DNA of 64,000 nucleotides from JAVBNH01 sp031551635 (GTDB lineage Bacteria > Bacillota > Clostridia > Oscillospirales > Acutalibacteraceae). How positions within the stretch are numbered: position 1 is the stretch's first letter; the number at the start of each line of letters is the position of its first letter. Made by a program: the position numbers and the translations under genes. A model generated the notes under the pieces. It saw nothing but the letters and a program-made list of their open reading frames with translations, was not told the DNA's origin and did not search any database. The DNA is taken from NCBI GenBank assembly GCA_031551635.1, contig JAVBNH010000004.1, forward strand, positions 11,407 to 75,406. The letters are read 5' to 3'. Shown piece after piece: positions 1-7,257 of this stretch.

Positions 1-240
1 CCTGTCTGGAATTTCAACAAGCAAGGGGCGGCGGCTCTCGAGCTTCATCTCGCGAACGACGTCCCCGACAAGCTCCGAGAGCTTTTCAGTCAGCAGCAAA
101 ACACCGATTTCAGGATTGTTGCGGGCGTTTTCAATAGCTTTGGAGACTTCGCTTTTTTCGTGAACAACAATTCCGTCTATACCCGCGAGTCTCATTCCTG
201 CCAAGGTGTCAATATTGTCGCTTATAAGATAGATTTTCAC
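1..240 (-). CDS. V/A-type ATPase subunit F, C-terminus cut by window edge
   Basis: Central-stalk F subunit of the V/A-type rotary ATPase, which sits with subunit D on the rotor and couples the catalytic head to the membrane ring. The reverse-strand reading begins VKIYLISDNIDTLAGMRLAG and runs open to the window edge. The Rossmann-like pattern (hydrophobic strand, DN, then AGMRLAGIDGIVV) and the later GVLLLTEKLSEL segment are typical of the small F subunit of about 100 residues, so about four fifths is visible. I chose the GTG at 240 because GGAG lies 8 bases upstream; an in-frame GTG at 249 is the alternative. It starts 17 bases after the K subunit stop, so it is in the same operon. The remaining subunits (E, A, B, D) would lie beyond the window. 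Identification is by family resemblance only. Confidence 0.85.
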   Translation of the reverse strand, partial: MKIYLISDNIDTLAGMRLAGIDGIVVHEKSEVSKAIENARNNPEIGVLLLTEKLSELVGDVVREMKLESRRPLLVEIPDR

Positions 241-257
241 AAGGCTCACTCCAAAAT

Positions 258-743
258 TTATAGCTTCGTAATAATCAAGACCGAAACAAGGATACCATAA
301 ATAGCGATGCCTTCGCCCAGAACCACGAAAATAATCGCTTTACCGAAGGATTTCGGATTTTCGGATATGGCTCCGATAGCAGCCGGTGCGCCGCTTGCGA
401 CAGCAATACCCGCGCCGAGAGAGGCAAGCCCCGTGCTGAGCGCCGCCGCAAGGAAGCCGAGTCCCTGCGCGTTAGTGCCTGTCATAGCGTTCGTTGCGCC
501 TTCGGTTTCAGCTCCTGCTTCCGCTGAAACCTCAGCAGTCGTAGTCTCATCAGCCTTCGCAATCATTGAGAATCCGTTGACAGCAAGACCGACAGTCGCG
601 GGAACCATCACGGCAAAAAGCAGCACATTTGCGATAATTCTGTTTTTTGCTTGTTTTTTGCCTATTATCATTTTTCTTTTTATAACAAAAGGCAGTGATA
701 AAACACCTAAGAATAATACGGGAATAATAAAATAAAGAGCCAT
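258..743 (-). CDS. ntpK: V/A-type ATPase subunit K (proteolipid ring)
   Basis: Proteolipid that forms the membrane rotor ring of the V/A-ATPase and carries the translocated ion. Visible are an N-terminal membrane helix (about residues 3-20), a second hydrophobic stretch (about 38-62), an acidic Ala/Thr/Glu-rich linker (about 65-90), then the ring hairpin: GLGFLAAALSTGLASLGAGI, a loop with SENP, and a last helix with the carrier glutamate in LGEGIAIYG. At 161 residues it is close to the 16-kDa class but has only one clear hairpin preceded by an extra N-terminal segment; this long-leader form is common in Clostridia. The start at 743 is chosen over 752 because AAAGGA is 8 bases upstream. It lies between subunits I and F. 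Whether it carries Na+ or H+ cannot be decided here; no obvious glutamine Na+ ligand is seen in the first ring helix. Confidence 0.9.
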   Translation of the reverse strand: MALYFIIPVLFLGVLSLPFVIKRKMIIGKKQAKNRIIANVLLFAVMVPATVGLAVNGFSMIAKADETTTAEVSAEAGAETEGATNAMTGTNAQGLGFLAAALSTGLASLGAGIAVASGAPAAIGAISENPKSFGKAIIFVVLGEGIAIYGILVSVLIITKL

Positions 744-798
744 AAAAACCATCCTTTCATATCTCGAGGGGCAATAATAAAATAAAATTTTTTAAGAG

Positions 799-2736
799 TT
801 AAGATTGTTTAGAAATTTCCGAAACAGCAACAAAGTTTTTACCCTGACCGTCAAAATATCTGCTGAACATCTCATAAAACTCAAGCCTGAGTATTTGAAT
901 CCCAACAATAAAGCCTTCAAGAGCCATGACAAACAAGTTGCCGAAAATCATAACAATTATGCTTTTTGAGCCGCTTGTCATATGCATCAGTGTAAGAACA
1001 ACTGTCATCATTCCGGCATGGGAAATGACAAAGGCGCCAACCCTGACAAAGGACATAGTATTGGTTAAAAAGCTCAATAGCGACTCAAACAGCTCAAAGA
1101 AGCTGTCAATAAAGAAACTGCCGATACCGTCCTCGAATTCTAGATGTCTACTGCCGCTGAGAAGTTTTGATATAGGTTCCTTCAGCATAATTATCAGTAG
1201 AGGAATGACTAAAAAAATCACTATATACGGCTTTGTTAGAAGACTTTTTTCGCCGACAAACTTCGAGAGAATTCCTATCAGCAGGGCGACATAAAAGACA
1301 AGACCGGCAACTCCGTTTTGCGAAAATAACGCCCTTTCGAGGTCTTTGCGTTTAATTCCGTTGAGAATATTCAGGCTTATTGACGCGACAATTAAAACTA
1401 CTCCCAGACCGATTGCGGAAATTAAAAGCCTGTTTACAATATCCGGATTCAAAACCTCAATCGGTTTTTCTTTGAGGTGGAAAACGTTCTTGTACAGCGG
1501 GTCAAGCACATGCTCGAGTCCGAAAACCGAGCCGTATACCACTCCGAAAACCGCCGAACAAAGTCCGATTCTGATAAGAATTTTGCCGAATTCCATTTTT
1601 TTCGCGAACCATAGCAAAACGCCTATCAGCGACATTGCCAAGCCCTGCCCTAGGTCGCCGAACATAATTCCGAAAAGGAGCATATATGTCACGCCCACCA
1701 TCGGTGTCGGGTCTATTTCGTTGTAGGACGGCATTCCGAACATATCAATAAAGGTCTGAAACGGACGGAAAAGCCTGTTGTTTTTGAGTTTAGTCGGCAC
1801 CTGATGCCTTGTGTCGCTGTCCGGCGGCTTAAACTCGAGCTCCAGTGTGTCAATGCTGTCAAAGTGCCGCTTAAATTCACCCTCATGTGAGCTGACCAGA
1901 AAACCTATTATATAAAACCGGTTATTATACGCAGCCACATATTTACGAAGGTCAAAGGATTCATTAAGGAAGCTATATCTGCTGTAGATACTGTTCAGAT
2001 AATCAGTATTACGCTTAACAAAATCAGTGATTTTATTGTTAATTTCCTCAAGACCTGATTTAGCTTTTTCATAGCTTTCACTAATATTTATTTTCGCGAA
2101 TTCGGGAGTGCCGTGGACATAATCCGGTATTCGGATTCTCTGAAAAAACAGTGATGAAAAAATATCGTCGATTTCCGCCTCAAACTCATGAGTTGTAAAA
2201 TAAAAACCCCAATGATATTCATCATTTTTACTCAGCTCTATAAAAATAAACATCCTGTCATCGTAGTATCGGAGTTTTGGGAAGCTGTCATGCGGTAATC
2301 GCCCGAAACGAACCTTTATATATTCACAGGAAAAAATATCGTCAAAGCTGACCTCGAGATTTTTTAGATGTTCAAGCTCTCGCAGAGCCTGAGAATTTTG
2401 CTCAACAGCGGTCAATAGCTCCTGCTTTTTTGAAAAAAGCGCGGATATTTCGGCTGAAATATCATCTATCGATTTTTCCTCATTAACATTAACAACAGGA
2501 TTGGTGCTCTTTTTTCTTTGCAGTTCAATACCGGCGGTACTTGCGATATTGCGCAGGGCGTTTAATTTTTGCCTGTAAGGATTTTCTTCGTTAATACTTG
2601 AAAAGCCGTGAACATTCGCCGAAAAACTGGGTAGCTCAAGATGAAAATCATCGCGTGAGAGACAACGCATCAGCGTCTCGTCAAGCGCCTGCATTGAGCC
2701 GGTTAACTGCACCAGAGACATTTTTTCAATTGCCAT
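799..2736 (-). CDS. ntpI: V/A-type ATPase subunit I (a-subunit, ion channel and stator)
   Basis: The 645-residue stator subunit that links peripheral stalks to the membrane and forms the two ion half-channels against the K ring. The first 330 residues are soluble and coiled-coil rich. The C-terminal half has seven or eight membrane segments, including the family signature MFGDLGQGLAMSLIGVLL (about residue 360) and the late helix SFVRVGAFVISHAGM containing the essential arginine. The start at 2736 has GAGATGA upstream, and only 6 bases separate it from the end of the C subunit, implying translational coupling. The gene is a normal length for the family and shows no disruption. Confidence 0.94.
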   Translation of the reverse strand: MAIEKMSLVQLTGSMQALDETLMRCLSRDDFHLELPSFSANVHGFSSINEENPYRQKLNALRNIASTAGIELQRKKSTNPVVNVNEEKSIDDISAEISALFSKKQELLTAVEQNSQALRELEHLKNLEVSFDDIFSCEYIKVRFGRLPHDSFPKLRYYDDRMFIFIELSKNDEYHWGFYFTTHEFEAEIDDIFSSLFFQRIRIPDYVHGTPEFAKINISESYEKAKSGLEEINNKITDFVKRNTDYLNSIYSRYSFLNESFDLRKYVAAYNNRFYIIGFLVSSHEGEFKRHFDSIDTLELEFKPPDSDTRHQVPTKLKNNRLFRPFQTFIDMFGMPSYNEIDPTPMVGVTYMLLFGIMFGDLGQGLAMSLIGVLLWFAKKMEFGKILIRIGLCSAVFGVVYGSVFGLEHVLDPLYKNVFHLKEKPIEVLNPDIVNRLLISAIGLGVVLIVASISLNILNGIKRKDLERALFSQNGVAGLVFYVALLIGILSKFVGEKSLLTKPYIVIFLVIPLLIIMLKEPISKLLSGSRHLEFEDGIGSFFIDSFFELFESLLSFLTNTMSFVRVGAFVISHAGMMTVVLTLMHMTSGSKSIIVMIFGNLFVMALEGFIVGIQILRLEFYEMFSRYFDGQGKNFVAVSEISKQS

Positions 2737-2742
2737 TTATTA

Positions 2743-3780
2743 TCATCTCACAATCAATGTAGAAATTTCCTGCATTCCGATATTATATCTGATACCTTCA
2801 ATAATCATTGTTATATTAGATACCTCAATCGCCTTGAGTATCATAAAGGCAGTAAAAACTACCGGCGCATCGGTCGAAAAATGCAGAAATCTCGAAGCCA
2901 GTCTGTATCTTATCTGGTAAATATCATATTCAATAAAAACTTCATCATTTTCGCCGAAATATTTCGCGAATGAAGAATTATGGAGCTTTTCAAGAACTTC
3001 ATCAGCGTCCCTGCTGTTTATAAGCGAATAGAGAAAATCTTTTTTTAACCTGCCGTTTGTAGGTAAGATATAGCTTTCAATCCTCGCGGCAGAGGTATCG
3101 GGGTAAAAACGCTTCAATCGCAGGATGCTGTTTATATTTGTTAGCTCGATGTAGGTGTCAAAGAGAGTTTCAAGCTGCTTTTGAATCTTTTTGTTAAAGC
3201 TTTTTGCTGTAATCTGCCGAATCTGTTTATAAAATAAAGAATAAAGAGCAGTTTCACAAAGTGTGTAGTCTATTTTTTCATTTTCCGATGGGCGGCATTT
3301 AGAGAGAGCAAGCGCGTAACCTGTTTTAGCTAAAACTTCTAAAAGAGCATCAAAGCTATCGACATTTGCAAGTGAAATTAGGTCAATATTCAGCCCTTTT
3401 TCAATAAAAAAAGGTGCCTGAGCAATAAAATCGCTTGTTTTTCCGGTGTTTAATAGCCTTATCATATACAAAATTTGTCCGATTTCAATCTCAGCGAGAA
3501 TATAATTATAATAGCTGTCTTGGGAATTTGAATAGTAACGTAATGAGTTGTATTTTATAAAACGGTCTTTATTTAAAAGATTTTCCAGCTCACCGCGATG
3601 AACAGATGAGGGCTGCACGGTATTCATCAGCGCGCCGTATACTGTCTCCTCCTTGAGATAAGCCGCGGCTTCTGAAACATTTTTCTTGTTCATCAGGATA
3701 TTATATTGCTCCTCACTCAGCCTTGAGCCATAAAGAGCTTTTATTTTTGCGGTAATCGCATTTTTAGCATAATCAGGCAT
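2743..3780 (-). CDS. ntpC: V/A-type ATPase subunit C (d-like rotor funnel)
   Basis: Subunit C/d (AC39 family) forms the funnel-shaped socket joining the central stalk to the proteolipid ring. The 345-residue all-helical protein has the characteristic opening MPDYAKNAITAKIKALYGS, internal repeats of the three-domain AC39 fold (for example IEIGQILYMIRLL and LTNINSILRLKRFY), and the terminal ...EVSNITMIIEGIRYNI signature near residues 320-338, where most family members have NIR/IIEGK-type motifs. The length matches the family. It is encoded between the small stalk subunit (46-base gap) and subunit I (6-base gap), which supports a single operon. Confidence 0.92.
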   Translation of the reverse strand: MPDYAKNAITAKIKALYGSRLSEEQYNILMNKKNVSEAAAYLKEETVYGALMNTVQPSSVHRGELENLLNKDRFIKYNSLRYYSNSQDSYYNYILAEIEIGQILYMIRLLNTGKTSDFIAQAPFFIEKGLNIDLISLANVDSFDALLEVLAKTGYALALSKCRPSENEKIDYTLCETALYSLFYKQIRQITAKSFNKKIQKQLETLFDTYIELTNINSILRLKRFYPDTSAARIESYILPTNGRLKKDFLYSLINSRDADEVLEKLHNSSFAKYFGENDEVFIEYDIYQIRYRLASRFLHFSTDAPVVFTAFMILKAIEVSNITMIIEGIRYNIGMQEISTLIVR

Positions 3781-3826
3781 AAGTAACCACTTCTTCAGTG
3801 TTTTTTTTTATTTAATCGCGGAAAAT

Positions 3827-4138
3827 TCAGCTGCTGATTGTTCTCTTAAAGAGTTCACTGACCCACTTGTCAACATTTTGCTTAAAACGCAAATCAAGGT
3901 CCCTTTCGGCTTCGGCAAATTTTTGCTCTAACTCTGTGATTCTTGTTTTCAACGTAGAATCCGCCTGAGTTCGAGCCTGTTCAATTTGCTTTTGAGCGCT
4001 TTGGACCATTGATGAATATATTTCTTCTTCTTTTTTTTGAATATGATTTTTTGCGTTGTCACGAAGCTTTTTAGCATCCTCGACTGCTGTTTTTGCCTTT
4101 CTGTCCATTTTAATAATTTCGCTGATAACTGATTCCAT
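3827..4138 (-). CDS. V/A-type ATPase peripheral-stalk subunit (H/G-like coiled coil)
   Basis: A 103-residue, almost entirely helical and charged protein that would form one strand of the peripheral stalk together with subunit E. The sequence is a continuous heptad-rich coiled coil from about residue 8 to 85 (for example KMDRKAKTAVEDAKKLRDNA), ending in the conserved-looking WVSELFKRTISS. Primary sequence conservation in this family is poor, so the call depends on length, composition and position as first gene of the ATPase operon. The start at 4138 is preferred over a GTG at 4156 because GAGGTG sits 8 bases upstream. Confidence 0.75.
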   Translation of the reverse strand: MESVISEIIKMDRKAKTAVEDAKKLRDNAKNHIQKKEEEIYSSMVQSAQKQIEQARTQADSTLKTRITELEQKFAEAERDLDLRFKQNVDKWVSELFKRTISS

Positions 4139-4361
4139 AAGCTTACACCTCTTCACTTTTTTATTATAAAAAAGATCCTGACAGGTTGCAGAAAGCGTAA
4201 AACTTGTGTAGCCTGTGTTATTTAATTGATATATAAATTTTACGCCTCTTAAATTCGAAATTCAAGAGCAAATATCTAACAACTTACATAAATATTTCGT
4301 GTTAATATTGTGGATTTCCAACAAATCCTATTTTATGATTACTTATTATTTATTTTTACAA

Positions 4362-4389
4362 TATATAAAGTGATTATTCACTTTATATA
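4362..4389. promoter_or_regulatory. Perfect 12-bp inverted repeat upstream of the ATPase operon
   Basis: Arms TATATAAAGTGA and TCACTTTATATA are separated by TTAT. It lies in the 312-base gap between the ATPase operon (minus) and the DUF4830 gene, about 220 bases upstream of the first ATPase gene. It is AT-rich and lacks a flanking T-run, so an operator or promoter-associated dyad is more likely than a terminator. No other features were found in this gap except the terminator next to it. Confidence 0.5.
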
Positions 4390-4391
4390 CA

Positions 4392-4425
4392 GAAAAAAAA
4401 CCTGCAAGAAAAGTAATCTTACAGG
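4392..4425 (-). terminator. Rho-independent terminator of the DUF4830 gene
   Basis: On the minus strand, ACCTGTAAGA and TCTTGCAGGT form a stem with one mismatch and a short loop, followed by a run of eight T. It is 25 bases after the stop codon of the gene at 4451-4924. Confidence 0.85.
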
Positions 4426-4450
4426 TCAGTATTTATATCTCATTTGAAAT

Positions 4451-4924
4451 TTACGGCATTTTAAAGCCATGCATAAAACCGTTCAATTCAATCGAGCAGA
4501 TGTCGCCTCCGATAACCCTACCGTCATAAACCAAAACATTCGCCCGGATAACATCTGAATTTTCGTAACCCGGATAATTGTTTACACCGTAAGTCCAGCG
4601 TTTTGCGCGTGTACCGGCATATTCCAGCAAATCAAGCCCTTGTGCCATCTGAATTTCGTTATATTCATTATAAACCTCATCAAATTCGGCAGGAATCAGA
4701 ACCTCAGCCACCTCAATAGGATCGTCTGTGACCTCCCAGCCGTACTGAGTGAGGAAGGTTCTTCGTTCCTCTGCGTTCGCGGCGAGATATTTCACAGCCG
4801 CTTGTGAGCCGGAAACAGGCGTGCTGTTGCTTAAAACAGCTGCAATAGTCACGACTGCTATAATAATCAATGCTAAAAGTATAACGATTTTTGTTTTCGT
4901 TGATTTTACGGAAAAAACAAACAT
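4451..4924 (-). CDS. DUF4830 membrane-anchored protein
   Basis: A 157-residue protein of unknown function with one N-terminal membrane helix (about residues 12-33) and an extracytoplasmic domain. The domain has the features I associate with DUF4830: RRTFLTQYGWEV near residue 54, EVLIPAEFDEVYNEYNEIQ, a YPGY motif, and a terminal GGDICSIELNGFMHGF. Such proteins are widespread in Clostridia and are usually single-gene units. Here it has its own terminator and faces away from the sigma-like gene at 5098. The start at 4924 has AAGGG about 14 bases upstream. No enzymatic motif is visible. Confidence 0.75.
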   Translation of the reverse strand: MFVFSVKSTKTKIVILLALIIIAVVTIAAVLSNSTPVSGSQAAVKYLAANAEERRTFLTQYGWEVTDDPIEVAEVLIPAEFDEVYNEYNEIQMAQGLDLLEYAGTRAKRWTYGVNNYPGYENSDVIRANVLVYDGRVIGGDICSIELNGFMHGFKMP

Positions 4925-5027
4925 ATGGAAAACCTAACCCTTCATTTAAAATAAGCTTTGTACACATATATGCGACAGCTTATTCAATAATGACTGATAA
5001 TACTAATGCTTATTACTATAATTAATC

Positions 5028-5056
5028 TTGACCTTTAAAAACAAACGCTATATAAT
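5028..5056 (+). promoter_or_regulatory. Sigma-A type promoter for the sigma/anti-sigma operon
   Basis: TTGACC (5028-5033) and TATAAT (5051-5056) are separated by exactly 17 bases. It lies 42 bases upstream of the TTG start at 5098. Confidence 0.8.
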
Positions 5057-5097
5057 ATGTATAGATTTTTATTAAGCAAACAAAGTGGGTGTAATTT

Positions 5098-5931
5098 TTG
5101 GACGGGAGCAGTAACACGAGTTTTATTAGCGAACAAAGTTTTATTGAATTAAGAAATAATTTTAGGATTGATTTTGATTCTGCCTTCAGTGAACTCTATG
5201 AAATTATCAGAAAAATTGTAGTATATAAATTTAATTCACCGCAGCAAAGATTAATGCATGAGGACATCATTCAGTCCTCAGCCTTGAAAATTCTTAAACG
5301 TTTTGACAAGTTTTTTTATAACTGCTCTTCTCCGGGAGAGCTCTACCGCTATCTCTATCAGACCGCTTATCATATTTCTCTTGATATTTTATCAAAAGAG
5401 CCTCTTTATAACACCGTGCAGTCGACTGACGACGAGAAATTTACCGAAAAGCCGTCGGATACCGAAAACATCGAACCCGCAACGCTCGGCGGGACAACAA
5501 AGCCTATCGAGACGCTCGAGATTTTTCAGGCAAGTATGAAAATTCTCTTTTCACTAAATTCAAAGCCTTATAAAATACTCGCCTTTTGCTTCAATAACCT
5601 TGTTTACGGTGTCGAGTCAAATCACAATGTCAGGGGCTGCTCGGCGCTTACGGCTAAAAGAATTGCCGATAAAAAGCTTGGATTTTTACGCGAAAGCTTT
5701 GTTTTATACTGTACTAAGTTTTATTACGTAATTGAAGAGCAAAACCTGCTCCCGCTTGATACTAAGCTGAGTATTATTTACAAAAACATCCCATACCGTG
5801 AGCATTTTGTAAACGAGTTTTATTCTCAGGTGCAAAAAAACGAAAAAACAATAGCCGACTGGTCGTCAACAATTCAAAAGGCACTTGTTAAAGAGCTGTA
5901 TTCACGCGGTTATACGCTTGACGATAAATAA
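5098..5931 (+). CDS. Sigma-70 family-like factor, divergent
   Basis: A 277-residue protein whose residues 20-105 resemble sigma region 2: a helix pair with MHEDIIQSSALKILKRFDKF (compare the DIVQETFLK pattern), then a YLYQTAYHISLDIL stretch in the place of the promoter-melting helix. Residues 150-200 could form region 4, but the helix-turn-helix is not obvious and a longer than usual C-terminal tail follows. Translation starts at a TTG with GTGGGTG about 8 bases upstream. The adjacent downstream gene encodes a zinc-finger anti-sigma-like protein, which is the strongest support. Function as a true sigma factor is inferred. A regulatory relative that lost promoter recognition is an alternative. 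Confidence 0.65.
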   Translation: MDGSSNTSFISEQSFIELRNNFRIDFDSAFSELYEIIRKIVVYKFNSPQQRLMHEDIIQSSALKILKRFDKFFYNCSSPGELYRYLYQTAYHISLDILSKEPLYNTVQSTDDEKFTEKPSDTENIEPATLGGTTKPIETLEIFQASMKILFSLNSKPYKILAFCFNNLVYGVESNHNVRGCSALTAKRIADKKLGFLRESFVLYCTKFYYVIEEQNLLPLDTKLSIIYKNIPYREHFVNEFYSQVQKNEKTIADWSSTIQKALVKELYSRGYTLDDK

Positions 5932-5965
5932 TAAATTGCCTTAGGAAAGGAGCCGAAATAATTGT

Positions 5966-6241
5966 ATGGTAGAAAAATGTCTGTCATTTGACGATATGTA
6001 TGAGCTAGCCTCCTGCGAGGAGCTAAATGACGAAAATAAAAGTATCTTAATTTCATATAACGCACATATTATTAATTGCAGTGAATGCGCATTGAATTAC
6101 AAAAAAATCGCGGAGCTTTACGAGCTGATTAATTCCTGGACAGTCGAAAAACACGCGTCGCTTTTTCGTTCGCTCGGCGAAAACGCTGATGCTTACGACT
6201 CAAGAGAAAACGACGGCGATTTTGACAGCCTCGAAATTTAA
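5966..6241 (+). CDS. Small zinc-finger (ZAS-like) anti-sigma protein
   Basis: A 91-residue acidic protein with an HIINCSECALNY motif at about residues 30-41, that is the H-x3-C-x2-C signature of zinc anti-sigma domains, preceded by a helical segment (FDDMYELASCEELNDENK). It has no membrane segment, so it would be a cytoplasmic anti-sigma factor. It lies 34 bases after the sigma-like gene, with AGGAAAGGAG upstream, indicating one transcript. The C-terminal acidic tail (EDNDGDFD-like) is unrecognised. The partner assignment is inferred from adjacency. Confidence 0.65.
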   Translation: MVEKCLSFDDMYELASCEELNDENKSILISYNAHIINCSECALNYKKIAELYELINSWTVEKHASLFRSLGENADAYDSRENDGDFDSLEI

Positions 6242-6260
6242 ATCAGGAGAAAAAAATAAT

Positions 6261-7091
6261 ATGAGTAAGGAAATTTACTTTGTTGCCAGAGCCGACGACG
6301 CGGGCAGCTCGCACAGCGCAAATCTTGCGATTTCAAAGGTAATAAATGGCGGCACAATAAAAAACGTTTCTGTTATGGCGCCGGGTAATTTTGTTGAGGA
6401 AGCGGCATATATGCTGGCTTCGCGCAAGGATATTTGCTTCGGAATGCATGCGACAATTAATGCTGAATGGGATCGAGTCAAGTGGAGACCGGTCAGCGAT
6501 TTGCCTGCGGGAAGCCCTTTGACGGACGGGAACGGAATGTTTCTTTCAAATCCCAGGCAGTTTTCCGCGACAAAACCTCCTGTCCCTCTGATAATTAAGG
6601 AGTATGACGCTCAGCTTGACAAGCTGACCTGTTCCGGCTTTAATATAAGCTATGTCGACAGTCATATGTTTCCCGAAGCGTATATTGAAGGGCTAGATGA
6701 AGCTCTTTGCGAATGGGCGAAAAAAAAGGGACTCATTGACCACATGCATTACTACGCCGTACCAAAGGGGTGGGAGGTTATACTGCAGGATATAAAAAAG
6801 CTGCTCCCCTTCCTGCGTTCGATTGAGAGCGCTCAATATTTTATCGTTGCGCACCCGGCGTTAAATGATGAGGAAATGCGTCTCACGGGAAACAATGGTA
6901 TCAGCGGCGAAAAGGTTGCTAAAGACAGGAGCATGGAAACCAAGCTTTACTCCTCACGTCTTACAAAGAAGGTGCTGGAAATGTTCGGAATCCGAACACT
7001 CAGATATGACGAAGCAAAACCGTTTGAACGCGCAACTGTTGAGGATATATTAAAGATATTACCGCGCACGCAAACAGTCGACAATTTATAA
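6261..7091 (+). CDS. ChbG/YdjC-family carbohydrate deacetylase
   Basis: A 276-residue member of the YdjC/ChbG family, metal-dependent enzymes that remove N-acetyl groups from oligosaccharides such as chitooligosaccharides. The N-terminal RADDAG motif (residues 9-14) supplies the metal aspartates; GMHATINAEWDRVKWRP (about 63-79) and the later SHMF (about 138-141) supply histidines. The start at 6261 is fixed by AGGAGA 10 bases upstream, and it follows the anti-sigma gene by 19 bases. A sugar symporter is downstream. A second family member is at 48117-49010; the two share the ATINAEW/LTLTAEW and WRPVSD/WRPVAD blocks but are clearly divergent. The substrate is unknown. Confidence 0.85.
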   Translation: MSKEIYFVARADDAGSSHSANLAISKVINGGTIKNVSVMAPGNFVEEAAYMLASRKDICFGMHATINAEWDRVKWRPVSDLPAGSPLTDGNGMFLSNPRQFSATKPPVPLIIKEYDAQLDKLTCSGFNISYVDSHMFPEAYIEGLDEALCEWAKKKGLIDHMHYYAVPKGWEVILQDIKKLLPFLRSIESAQYFIVAHPALNDEEMRLTGNNGISGEKVAKDRSMETKLYSSRLTKKVLEMFGIRTLRYDEAKPFERATVEDILKILPRTQTVDNL

Positions 7092-7098
7092 CGCAGGA

Positions 7099-7176
7099 TT
7101 TTTTGTTCTGAGCAAGGCGGAGGACGCAGCTTTGCTGACGCAAGGCAAGGACGACAACAAAGCTCAGGACAAAAAA
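7099..7176. repeat. MITE-like palindromic element with 15-bp terminal inverted repeats
   Basis: A 78-bp element bounded by TTTTTTGTTCTGAGC and GCTCAGGACAAAAAA, which match at 14 of 15 positions as an inverted repeat. The interior is GC-richer than the surroundings and repeats AAGGCGGAGGACG/AAGGCAAGGACGA-like units. It sits 7 bases after the ChbG-type gene stop and about 80 bases before the symporter start, so it could also form a large hairpin in the transcript. Only one copy was found here. I recall similar sequences from other Clostridia but cannot verify this. Confidence 0.55.
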
Positions 7177-7257
7177 GACAAGTTAGAAATGACTACTGTT
7201 TGTGTGCGTGGTAATAGTTCAACTGTAATTCTTAAAATGGGTAAACGGAGTGAAATC

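Noticed and set aside
7132..7257. N-terminal extension of the symporter
   Set aside because: It is a read-through of the palindromic element; the ATG at 7258 has a proper ribosome site and the family starts there.
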